Made by a program: the position numbers and the translations under genes
Source of the DNA: Eukaryota sp. TZLM1-RC
Taxonomy: Eukaryota; Metamonada: BaSk clade
Direction: 5' to 3'
Assembly (NCBI GenBank): GCA_040285825.1
Contig: JAUPSS010000010.1
Coordinates: forward strand, 372,001-436,000
Length of the DNA: 64,000 bases
Notes under the pieces: generated by a model
Seen by the model: the letters and a program-made list of their open reading frames with translations, nothing else
Database searches by the model: none
Told to the model about the DNA's origin: nothing
Part shown: in pieces, positions 21,126-33,100 of the stretch
Position numbering within the stretch: position 1 is the stretch's first letter
How the letters are laid out: the number at the start of each line of letters is the position of its first letter

Positions 21126-21498
21126 ACATTGGTAAATACCGCAAAGGATGAACTACATGATTGCACGCGAGTAGCTTCTTGGAACAGGTCTTTAAAGACT
21201 GTTTCTGAAAAAACTGACTCTGTGCATTAAGCTGGCATGAAGTTTCGTTCATCCCATACGTGTCGCAAATTGACTGACGGGACATGTTTTAAATGTTATC
21301 AGAAAGGCCATCTAGCTCGTCATTGCCCCTCAAACGTTAAGCACGAAGTAAATCATTTACACCACGTGCCTCAATATCTCACAAATCGCATATCTTCATG
21401 ATGCTAAATGGTTTACGAAACTGTTGAAAGGAAATGGGAAGAAGTAGTTTTGTTGTTACTGATACATTAACCTAGTAGACAGACATAAATTCACATGA

Positions 21499-21506
21499 TG
21501 ACGTGG
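21499..21506 (+). promoter_or_regulatory. ACGT-core element in array LTR
   Basis: TGACGTGG, a bZIP/CRE-like ACGT core, present in every array LTR. It is followed by a perfect inverted repeat ACTTGTT-CAAA-AACAAGT (21508-21525) that several subtype B LTRs lose (AACAATT). The same TGACGTG is kept in two distant LTRs, at 58725-58731 and 217-223 on the minus strand. A role as U3 enhancer is inferred. Confidence 0.45.
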
Positions 21507-21530
21507 CACTTGTTCAAAAACAAGTATTTT

Positions 21531-21538
21531 TATAAATA
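21531..21538 (+). promoter_or_regulatory. TATA box of the array LTR
   Basis: TATAAATA 25 bp downstream of the ACGT element and about 50 bp before the LTR end, followed by a CT-rich stretch. Repeated in each unit. Position fits a U3 core promoter. Confidence 0.5.
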
Positions 21539-24500
21539 ACGCTCTCTTTTCTTCTTTTCATCTTTGGTATTTCTGCCTAACGGCATCAGTAATTATTGGT
21601 CCTCACTGCAGAAGTTTTCTACACAATTACCACATTCGTCCCTTGCTTCTATGGAAGTGGATGATGTTCTGTTGTTCCTACAACAGTGGAAGGTGTACTC
21701 TTCTGCTACTTCGAAGAAAAAGTTTGTTCCAGCAAGGCTCCTCGTTGACCCCTTCTTGTTAGAATCATTGGTTCTCACAAGAACTGGGGTCGATTCATCC
21801 AATGAAATTTTGCTGGATAATTTAAGATCCCCACTTCGTTTTCCTCGTAGGAGGGATTCAACTTGGTGATGTCTAAGTTGAAATTTGAGGTCCGTAAGGG
21901 CGACGTTCGTGAACGTATATCCTGCTACCTGGGAGGTTTTTTTCAGGCAAAAGCAGGGCTTCCGGACTCAAAATGCCTGACTCAACCTTAATGATCAGAT
22001 TCGCCACGAATATTTTTTTTATTAGGATTGCAGAAATTTCTGATTTCTCGAATTCGGGACGAGGTATTCCCCGATTTTCCTACATTGGTAAATACCGCAA
22101 AGGATCAACTACATGATTGCACGCGAGTTGCTTCTTGGAACAGGTCTCTAAAGACTGCTTCTGGAAATACTGACTCTGTGCATCAAGCTGGCATGAAGTT
22201 TCGTTCATCCCATACGTGTCGCAAATTGACTGACGGGACATGTTTTAAATGTTATCAGAAAGGCCATCTAGCTCGTCATTGCCCCTCAAACGTTAAGCAC
22301 GAAGTAAATCATTTACACCACGTGCCTCAATATCTCACAAATCGCATATCTTCATGATGCTAAATGGTTTACGAAACTGTTGAAAGGAAATGGGAAGAAG
22401 TAGTTTTGTTGTTACTGATACATTAACCTAGTAGACAGACATAAATTCACATGATGACGTGGCACTTGTTCAAAAACAAGTATTTTTATAAATAACGCTC
22501 TCTTTTCTTCTTTTCATCTTTGGTATTTCTGCCTAACGGCATCAGTAATTATTGGTCCTCATTGCAGAAGTTTTCTACACAATTACCACATTCGTCCCTT
22601 GCTTCTATGGAAGTGGGTGATGTTCTGTTGTTCCTACAACAGTGGAAGGTGTACTCTTCTGCTACTTCGAAGAAAAAAGTTTGTTCCAGCAAGGCTCCTC
22701 GTTGACCCCTTCTTGTTAGAATCATTGGTTCTCACAAGAACTGGGGTCGATTCATCCAATGAAATTTTGCTGGATAATTTAAGATCCCCCACTTCGTTTT
22801 TCCTCGTAGGAGGGATTCAACTTGGTGATGTCTAAGTTGAAATTTGAGGTCCGTAAGGGCGACGTTCGTGAACGTATATCCTGCTACCTGGGAGGTTTTT
22901 TCAGGCAAAAGCAGGGCTTCCGGACTCAAAATGCCTGACTCAACCTTAATGATCAGATTCGCCACGAATATTTTTTTTATTAGGATTGCAGAAATTTCTG
23001 ATTTCTCGAATTCGGGACGAGGTATTCCCCGATTTTCCTACATTGGTAAATACCGCAAAGGATCAACTACATGATTGCACGCGAGTTGCTTCTTGGAACA
23101 GGTCTCTAAAGACTGCTTCTGGAAATACTGACTCTGTGCATCAAGCTGGCATGAAGTTTCGTTCATCCCATACGTGTCGCAAATTGACTGACGGGACATG
23201 TTTTAAATGTTATCAGAAAGGCTATCTAGCTCGTCATTGCCCCTCAAACGTTAAGCACGAAGTAAATCATTTACACTACGTGCCTCAATATCTCACAAAT
23301 CGCATATCTTCAATATGCTAAATGGTTTATGAAACTGTTGGAAGGAGATGGGAAGAAGTTACTGATATGATGTAGTTGTTACTGATACACTGACCTAGTA
23401 GACAGACATAAATTCACATGATGACGTGGCACTTGTTCAAAAACAATTATTTTTATAAATAACGCTCTCTTTTCTTCTTTTCATCTTTGGTATTTCTGCC
23501 TAACGGCATCAGTAATTATTGGTCCTCACTGCAGAAGTTTTCTACACAATTACCACATTCGTCCCTTGCTTCTATGGAAGTGGATGATGTTCTGTTGTTC
23601 CTACAACAGTGGAAGGTGTACTCTTCTGCTACTTCGAAGAAAAAGTTTGTTCCAGCAAGGCTCCTCGTTGACCCCTTCTTGTTAGAATCATTGGTTCTCA
23701 CAAGAACTGGGGTCGATTCATCCAATGAAATTTTGCTGGATAATTTAAGATCCCCCACTTCGTTTTCCTCGTAGGAGGGATTCAACTTGGTGATGTCTAA
23801 GTTGAAATTTGAGGTCCGTAAGGGCGACGTTCGTGAACGTATATCCTGCTACCTGGGAGGTTTTTTCAGGCAAAAGCAGGGCTTCCGGACTCAAAATGCC
23901 TGACTCAACCTTAATGATCAGATTCGCCACGAATATTTTTTTTATTAGGATTGCAGAAATTTCTGATTTCTCGAATTCGGGACGAGGTATTCCCCGATTT
24001 TCCTACATTGGTAAATACCGCAAAGGATCAACTACATGATTGCACGCGAGTTGCTTCTTGGAACAGGTCTCTAAAGACTGCTTCTGGAAATACTGACTCT
24101 GTGCATCAAGCTGGCATGAAGTTTCGTTCATCCCATACGTGTCGCAAATTGACTGACGGGACATGTTTTAAATGTTATCAGAAAGGCCATCTAGCTCGTC
24201 ATTGCCCCTCAAACGTTAAGCACGAAGTAAATCATTTACACCACGTGCCTCAATATCTCACAAATCGCATATCTTCATGATGCTAAATGGTTTACGAAAC
24301 TGTTGAAAGGAAATGGGAAGAAGTTACTGATATGATGTAGTTGTTACTGATACACTGACCTAGTAGACAGACATAAATTCACATGATGACGTGGCACTTG
24401 TTCAAAAACAAGTATTTTTATAAATAACGCTCTCTTTTCTTCTTTTCATCTTTGGTATTTCTGCCTAACGGCATCAGTAATTATTGGTCCTCATTGCAGA

Positions 24501-26375
24501 AGTTTTCTACACAATTACCACATTCGTCCCTTGCTTCTATGGAAGTGGGTGATGTTCTGTTGTTCCTACAACAGTGGAAGGTGTACTCTTCTGCTACTTC
24601 GAAGAAAAAGTTTGTTCCAGCAAGGCTCCTCGTTGACCCCTTCTTGTTAGAATCATTGGTTCTCACAAGAACTGGGGTCGATTCATCCAATGAAATTTTG
24701 CTGGATAATTTAAGATCCCCCACTTCGTTTTCCTCGTAGGAGGGATTCAACTTGGTGATGTCTAAGTTGAAATTTGAGGTCCGTAAGGGCGACGTTCGTG
24801 AACGTATATCCTGCTACCTGGGAGGTTTTTTTCAGGCAAAAGCAGGGCTTCCGGACTCAAAATGCCTGACTCAACCTTAATGATCAGATTCGCCACGAAT
24901 ATTTTTTTTATTAGGATTGCAGAAATTTCTGATTTCTCGAATTCGGGACGAGGTATTCCCCGATTTTCCTACATTGGTAAATACCGCAAAGGATCAACTA
25001 CATGATTGCACGCGAGTTGCTTCTTGGAACAGGTCTCTAAAGACTGCTTCTGGAAATACTGACTCTGTGCATCAAGCTGGCATGAAGTTTCGTTCATCCC
25101 ATACGTGTCGCAAATTGACTGACGGGACATGTTTTAAATGTTATCAGAAAGGCCATCTAGCTCGTCATTGCCCCTCAAACGTTAAGCACGAAGTAAATCA
25201 TTTTACACCACGTGCCTCAATATCTCACAAATCGCATATCTTCATGATGCTAAATGGTTTACGAAACTGTTGAAAGGAAATGGGAAGAAGTAGTTTTGTT
25301 GTTACTGATACATTAACCTAGTAGACAGACATAAATTCACATGATGACGTGGCACTTGTTCAAAAACAAGTATTTTTATAAATAACGCTCTCTTTTCTTC
25401 TTTTCATCTTTGGTATTTCTGCCTAACGGCATCAGTAATTATTGGTCCTCATTGCAGAAGTTTTCTACACAATTACCACATTCGTCCCTTGCTTCTATGG
25501 AAGTGGGTGATGTTCTGTTGTTCCTACAACAGTGGAAGGTGTACTCTTCTGCTACTTCGAAGAAAAAGTTTGTTCCAGCAAGGCTCCTCGTTGACCCCTT
25601 CTTGTTAGAATCATTGGTTCTCACAAGAACTGGGGTCGATTCATCCAATGAAATTTTGCTGGATAATTTAAGATCCCCCACTTCGTTTTCCTCGTAGGAG
25701 GGATTCAACTTGGTGATGTCTAAGTTGAAATTTGAGGTCCGTAAGGGCGACGTTCGTGAACGTATATCCTGCTACCTGGGAGGTTTTTTCAGGCAAAAGC
25801 AGGGCTTCCGGACTCAAAATGCCTGACTCAACCTTAATGATCAGATTCGCCACGAATATTTTTTTATTAGGATTGCAGAAATTTCTGATTTCTCGAATTC
25901 GGGACGAGGTATTCCCCGATTTTCCTACATTGGTAAATACCGCAAAGGATCAACTACATGATTGCACGCGAGTTGCTTCTTGGAACAGGTCTCTAAAGAC
26001 TGCTTCTGGAAATACTGACTCTGTGCATCAAGCTGGCATGAAGTTTCGTTCATCCCATACGTGTCGCAAATTGACTGACGGGACATGTTTTTAAATGTTA
26101 TCAGAAAGGCTATCTAGCTCGTCATTGCCCCTCAAACGTTAAGCACGAAGTAAATCATTTACACCACGTGCCTCAATATCTCACAAATCGCATATCTTCA
26201 ATATGCTAAATGGTTTATGAAACTGTTGGAAGGAGATGGGAAGAAGTTACTGATATGATGTAGTTGTTACTGATACACTGACCTAGTAGACAGACATAAA
26301 TTCACATGATGACGTGGCACTTGTTCAAAAACAATTATTTTTATAAATAACGCTCTCTTTTTCTTCTTTTCATCT

Positions 26376-26663
26376 TTGGTATTTCTGCCTAACGGCATCA
26401 GTAATTATTGGTCCTCACTGCAGAAGTTTTCTACACAATTACCACATTCGTCCCTTGCTTCTATGGAAGTGGATGATGTTCTGTTGTTCCTACAACAGTG
26501 GAAGGTGTACTCTTCTGCTACTTCGAAGAAAAAGTTTGTTCCAGCAAGGCTCCTCGTTGACCCCTTCTTGTTAGAATCATTGGTTCTCACAAGAACTGGG
26601 GTCGATTCATCCAATGAAATTTTGCTGGATAATTTAAGATCCCCCACTTCGTTTTCCTCGTAG
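26376..26663 (+). pseudogene. Gag N-terminal frame of one array unit (representative)
   Basis: A 95-codon frame found in nearly all units. It has no ATG start and begins inside the LTR (VFLPNGISNYWSSL). It continues with VDDVLLFLQQWKVYSS, a hydrophobic/Trp pattern common in retrotransposon gag capsids, and ends at a TAG (TSFSS stop) shared by most units. Since the stop is shared, it probably predates the amplification. The reverse-strand frame of similar length over the same bases is a shadow. Confidence 0.6.
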
Positions 26664-26675
26664 GAGGGATTCAAC

Positions 26676-27170
26676 TTGGTGATGTCTAAGTTGAAATTTG
26701 AGGTCCGTAAGGGCGACGTTCGTGAACGTATATCCTGCTACCTGGGAGGTTTTTTTCAGGCAAAAAGCAGGGCTTCCGGACTCAAAATGCCTGACTCAAC
26801 CTTAATGATCAGATTCGCCACGAATATTTTTTTATTAGGATTGCAGAAATTTCTGATTTCTCGAATTCGGGACGAGGTATTCCCCGATTTTCCTACATTG
26901 GTAAATACCGCAAAGGATCAACTACATGATTGCACGCGAGTTGCTTCTTGGAACAGGTCTCTAAAGACTGCTTCTGGAAATACTGACTCTGTGCATCAAG
27001 CTGGCATGAAGTTTCGTTCATCCCATACGTGTCGCAAATTGACTGACGGGACATGTTTTAAATGTTATCAGAAAGGCCATCTAGCTCGTCATTGCCCCTC
27101 AAACGTTAAGCACGAAGTAAATCATTTACACCACGTGCCTCAATATCTCACAAATCGCATATCTTCATGA
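26676..27170 (+). pseudogene. Gag C-terminal frame with CCHC zinc knuckle, longest version
   Basis: 164 codons: MSKLKFEVRKGDVRERI, then SRIRDEVFPDFPTLVN, DCTRVASWNRSLKT, and the CCHC knuckle CFKCYQKGHLARHC followed by a stop (NRISS). In this unit the homopolymer lengths (T7 after GGGAGG, A5 in GGCAAAAAGC, T7 in GAATATTTTTTTA) keep one frame open across the whole stretch. In other units different run lengths split it into 73-76-, 109-111- and 120-codon pieces. The knuckle would bind RNA in a gag protein; whether any unit is translated is unknown. Confidence 0.65.
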
Positions 27171-30100
27171 TGCTAAATGGTTTACGAAACTGTTGAAAGG
27201 AAATGGGAAGAAGTAGTTTTGTTGTTACTGATACATTAACCTAGTAGACAGACATAAATTCACATGATGACGTGGCACTTGTTCAAAAACAAGTATTTTT
27301 ATAAATAACGCTCTCTTTTCTTCTTTTCATCTTTGGTATTTCTGCCTAACGGCATCAGTAATTATTGGTCCTCATTGCAGAAGTTTTCTACACAATTACC
27401 ACATTCGTCCCTTGCTTCTATGGAAGTGGGTGATGTTCTGTTGTTCCTACAACAGTGGAAGGTGTACTCTTCTGCTACTTCGAAGAAAAAGTTTGTTCCA
27501 GCAAGGCTCCTCGTTGACCCCTTCTTGTTAGAATCATTGGTTCTCACAAGAACTGGGGTCGATTCATCCAATGAAATTTTGCTGGATAATTTAAGATCCC
27601 CCACTTCGTTTTCCTCGTAGGAGGGATTCAACTTGGTGATGTCTAAGTTGAAATTTGAGGTCCGTAAGGGCGACGTTCGTGAACGTATATCCTGCTACCT
27701 GGGAGGTTTTTTCAGGCAAAAGCAGGGCTTCCGGACTCAAAATGCCTGACTCAACCTTAATGATCAGATTCGCCACGAATATTTTTTTTATTAGGATTGC
27801 AGAAATTTCTGATTTCTCGAATTCGGGACGAGGTATTCCCCGATTTTCCTACATTGGTAAATACCGCAAAGGATCAACTACATGATTGCACGCGAGTTGC
27901 TTCTTGGAACAGGTCTCTAAAGACTGCTTCTGGAAATACTGACTCTGTGCATCAAGCTGGCATGAAGTTTCGTTCATCCCATACGTGTCGCAAATTGACT
28001 GACGGGACATGTTTTAAATGTTATCAGAAAGGCTATCTAGCTCGTCATTGCCCCTCAAACGTTAAGCACGAAGTAAATCATTTACACCACGTGCCTCAAT
28101 ATCTCACAAATCGCATATCTTCAATATGCTAAATGGTTTATGAAACTGTTGGAAGGAGATGGGAAGAAGTTACTGATATGATGTAGTTGTTACTGATACA
28201 CTGACCTAGTAGACAGACATAAATTCACATGATGACGTGGCACTTGTTCAAAAACAATTATTTTTATAAATAACGCTCTCTTTTCTTCTTTTCATCTTTG
28301 GTATTTCTGCCTAACGGCATCAGTAATTATTGGTCCTCACTGCAGAAGTTTTCTACACAATTACCACATTCGTCCCTTGCTTCTATGGAAGTGGATGATG
28401 TTCTGTTGTTCCTACAACAGTGGAAGGTGTACTCTTCTGCTACTTCGAAGAAAAAGTTTGTTCCAGCAAGGCTCCTCGTTGACCCCTTCTTGTTAGAATC
28501 ATTGGTTCTCACAAGAACTGGGGTCGATTCATCCAATGAAATTTTGCTGGATAATTTAAGATCCCCACTTCGTTTTCCTCGTAGGAGGGATTCAACTTGG
28601 TGATGTCTAAGTTGAAATTTGAGGTCCGTAAGGGCGACGTTCGTGAACGTATATCCTGCTACCTGGGAGGTTTTTTCAGGCAAAAGCAGGGCTTCCGGAC
28701 TCAAAATGCCTGACTCAACCTTAATGATCAGATTCGCCACGAATATTTTTTTATTAGGATTGCAGAAATTTCTGATTTCTCGAATTCGGGACGAGGTATT
28801 CCCCGATTTTCCTACATTGGTAAATACCGCAAAGGATGAACTACATGATTGCACGCGAGTAGCTTCTTGGAACAGGTCTTTAAAGACTGTTTCTGAAAAA
28901 ACTGACTCTGTGCATTAAGCTGGCATGAAGTTTCGTTCATCCCATACGTGTCGCAAATTGACTGACGGGACATGTTTTAAATGTTATCAGAAAGGCCATC
29001 TAGCTCGTCATTGCCCCTCAAACGTTAAGCACGAAGTAAATCATTTACACCACGTGCCTCAATATCTCACAAATCGCATATCTTCATGATGCTAAATGGT
29101 TTATGAAACTGTTGGAAGGAGATGGGAAGAAGTTACTGATATGATGTAGTTGTTACTGATACACTGACCTAGTAGACAGACATAAATTCACATGATGACG
29201 TGGCACTTGTTCAAAAACAAGTATTTTTATAAATAACGCTCTCTTTTCTTCTTTTCATCTTTGGTATTTCTGCCTAACGGCATCAGTAATTATTGGTCCT
29301 CATTGCAGAAGTTTTCTACACAATTACCACATTCGTCCCTTGCTTCTATGGAAGTGGGTGATGTTCTGTTGTTCCTACAACAGTGGAAGGTGTACTCTTC
29401 TGCTACTTCGAAGAAAAAGTTTGTTCCAGCAAGGCTCCTCGTTGACCCCTTCTTGTTAGAATCATTGGTTCTCACAAGAACTGGGGTCGATTCATCCAAT
29501 GAAATTTTGCTGGATAATTTAAGATCCCCCACTTCGTTTTCCTCGTAGGAGGGATTCAACTTGGTGATGTCTAAGTTGAAATTTGAGGTCCGTAAGGGCG
29601 ACGTTCGTGAACGTATATCCTGCTACCTGGGAGGTTTTTTTCAGGCAAAAGCAGGGCTTCCGGACTCAAAATGCCTGACTCAACCTTAATGATCAGATTC
29701 GCCACGAATATTTTTTTTATTAGGATTGCAGAAATTTCTGATTTCTCGAATTCGGGACGAGGTATTCCCCGATTTTCCTACATTGGTAAATACCGCAAAG
29801 GATGAACTACATGATTGCACGCGAGTAGCTTCTTGGAACAGGTCTTTAAAGACTGTTTCTGAAAAACTGACTCTGTGCATTAAGCTGGCATGAAGTTTCG
29901 TTCATCCCATACGTGTCGCAAATTGACTGACGGGACATGTTTTAAATGTTATCAGAAAGGCCATCTAGCTCGTCATTGCCCCTCAAACGTTAAGCACGAA
30001 GTAAATCATTTACACCACGTGCCTCAATATCTCACAAATCGCATATCTTCATGATGCTAAATGGTTTATGAAACTGTTGGAAGGAGATGGGAAGAAGTTA

Positions 30101-33100
30101 CTGATATGATGTAGTTGTTACTGATACACTGACCTAGTAGACAGACATAAATTCACATGATGACGTGGCACTTGTTCAAAAACAAGTATTTTTATAAATA
30201 ACGCTCTCTTTTCTTCTTTTCATCTTTGGTATTTCTGCCTAACGGCATCAGTAATTATTGGTCCTCATTGCAGAAGTTTTCTACACAATTACCACATTCG
30301 TCCCTTGCTTCTATGGAAGTGGGTGATGTTCTGTTGTTCCTACAACAGTGGAAGGTGTACTCTTCTGCTACTTCGAAGAAAAAGTTTGTTCCAGCAAGGC
30401 TCCTCGTTGACCCCTTCTTGTTAGAATCATTGGTTCTCACAAGAACTGGGGTCGATTCATCCAATGAAATTTTGCTGGATAATTTAAGATCCCCCACTTC
30501 GTTTTCCTCGTAGGAGGGATTCAACTTGGTGATGTCTAAGTTGAAATTTGAGGTCCGTAAGGGCGACGTTCGTGAACGTATATCCTGCTACCTGGGAGGT
30601 TTTTTCAGGCAAAAGCAGGGCTTCCGGACTCAAAATGCCTGACTCAACCTTAATGATCAGATTCGCCACGAATATTTTTTTTATTAGGATTGCAGAAATT
30701 TCTGATTTCTCGAATTCGGGACGAGGTATTCCCCGATTTTCCTACATTGGTAAATACCGCAAAGGATGAACTACATGATTGCACGCGAGTAGCTTCTTGG
30801 AACAGGTCTTTAAAGACTGTTTCTGAAAAAACTGACTCTGTGCATTAAGCTGGCATGAAGTTTCGTTCATCCCATACGTGTCGCAAATTGACTGACGGGA
30901 CATGTTTTAAATGTTATCAGAAAGGCCATCTAGCTCGTCATTGCCCCTCAAACGTTAAGCACGAAGTAAATCATTTACACCACGTGCCTCAATATCTCAC
31001 AAATCGCATATCTTCATGATGCTAAATGGTTTACGAAACTGTTGAAAGGAAATGGGAAGAAGTAGTTTTGTTGTTACTGATACATTAACCTAGTAGACAG
31101 ACATAAATTCACATGATGACGTGGCACTTGTTCAAAAACAAGTATTTTTATAAATAACGCTCTCTTTTCTTCTTTTCATCTTTGGTATTTCTGCCTAACG
31201 GCATCAGTAATTATTGGTCCTCATTGCAGAAGTTTTCTACACAATTACCACATTCGTCCCTTGCTTCTATGGAAGTGGGTGATGTTCTGTTGTTCCTACA
31301 ACAGTGGAAGGTGTACTCTTCTGCTACTTCGAAGAAAAAAGTTTGTTCCAGCAAGGCTCCTCGTTGACCCCTTCTTGTTAGAATCATTGGTTCTCACAAG
31401 AACTGGGGTCGATTCATCCAATGAAATTTTGCTGGATAATTTAAGATCCCCCACTTCGTTTTCCTCGTAGGAGGGATTCAACTTGGTGATGTCTAAGTTG
31501 AAATTTGAGGTCCGTAAGGGCGACGTTCGTGAACGTATATCCTGCTACCTGGGAGGTTTTTTCAGGCAAAAGCAGGGCTTCCGGACTCAAAATGCCTGAC
31601 TCAACCTTAATGATCAGATTCGCCACGAATATTTTTTTTATTAGGATTGCAGAAATTTCTCTGATTTCTCGAATTCGGGACGAGGTATTCCCCGATTTTC
31701 CTACATTGGTAAATACCGCAAAGGATCAACTACATGATTGCACGCGAGTTGCTTCTTGGAACAGGTCTCTAAAGACTGCTTCTGGAAATACTGACTCTGT
31801 GCATCAAGCTGGCATGAAGTTTCGTTCATCCAATACGTGTCGCAAATTGACTGACGGGACATGTTTTAAATGTTATCAGAAAGGCCATCTAGCTCGTCAT
31901 TGCCCCTCAAACGTTAAGCACGAAGTAAATCATTTACACCACGTGCCTCAATATCTCACAAATCGCATATCTTCAATATGCTAAATGGTTTATAAAACTG
32001 TTGGAAGGAGATGGGAAGAAGTTACTGATATGATGTAGTTGTTACTGATACACTAACCTAGTAGACAGACATAAATTCACATGATGACGTGGCACTTGTT
32101 CAAAAACAATTATTTTTATAAATAACGCTCTCTTTTCTTCTTTTCATCTTTGGTATTTCTGCCTAACGGCATCAGTAATTATTGGTCCTCACTGCAGAAG
32201 TTTTCTACACAATTACCACATTCGTCCCTTGCTTCTATGGAAGTGGATGATGTTCTGTTGTTCCTACAACAGTGGAAGGTGTACTCTTCTGCTACTTCGA
32301 AGAAAAAGTTTGTTCCAGCAAGGCTCCTCGTTGACCCCTTCTTGTTAGAATCATTGGTTCTCACAAGAACTGGGGTCGATTCATCCAATGAAATTTTGCT
32401 GGATAATTTAAGATCCCCCACTTCGTTTTCCTCGTAGGAGGGATTCAACTTGGTGATGTCTAAGTTGAAATTTGAGGTCCGTAAGGGCGACGTTCGTGAA
32501 CGTATATCCTGCTACCTGGGAGGTTTTTTCAGGCAAAAGCAGGGCTTCCGGACTCAAAATGCCTGACTCAACCTTAATGATCAGATTCGCCACGAATATT
32601 TTTTTTATTAGGATTGCAGAAATTTCTGATTTCTCGAATTCGGGACGAGGTATTCCCCGATTTTCCTACATTGGTAAATACCGCAAAGGATGAACTACAT
32701 GATTGCAGGCGAGTAGCTTCTTGAAACAGGTCTTGAAAGACTGTTTTTGAAAATACTGACTCTGTGCATCAAGCTGGTATGAAGTTTCGTTCATCCCATA
32801 CGTGTCGCAAATTGACTGACGGGACATGTTTTAAATGTTATCAGAAAGGCCATCTAGCTCGTCATTGCCCCTCAAACGTTAAGCACGAAGTAAATCATTT
32901 ACACCACGTGCCTCAATATCTCACAAATCGCATATCTTCATGATGCTAAATGGTTTACGAAACTGTTGAAAGGAAATGGGAAGAAGTAGTTTTGTTGTTA
33001 CTGATACATTAACCTAGTAGACAGACATAAATTCACATGATGACGTGGCACTTGTTCAAAAACAAGTATTTTTATAAATAACGCTCTCTTTTCTTCTTTT

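Larger units (their letters stand above)
21451..21588 (+). repeat. Representative LTR of the tandem array (subtype A)
   Basis: 138 bp, TGTTGTTACTG ... CTAACGGCATCA. The boundary is supported by the related single element at 58645-58783, whose LTR ends CTAACGGCATCA against unrelated LINE sequence. Subtype B LTRs carry an extra GATATGATGTAG-type segment at the start. The bases following the end are GTAATTATTGG, as after other LTR families here. Confidence 0.75.

Noticed and set aside
23516-23785. Recurrent 89-codon minus-strand frame in array units
   Set aside because: It mirrors the plus-strand gag frame over the same bases, has no independent features, and recurs only because the units are copies.
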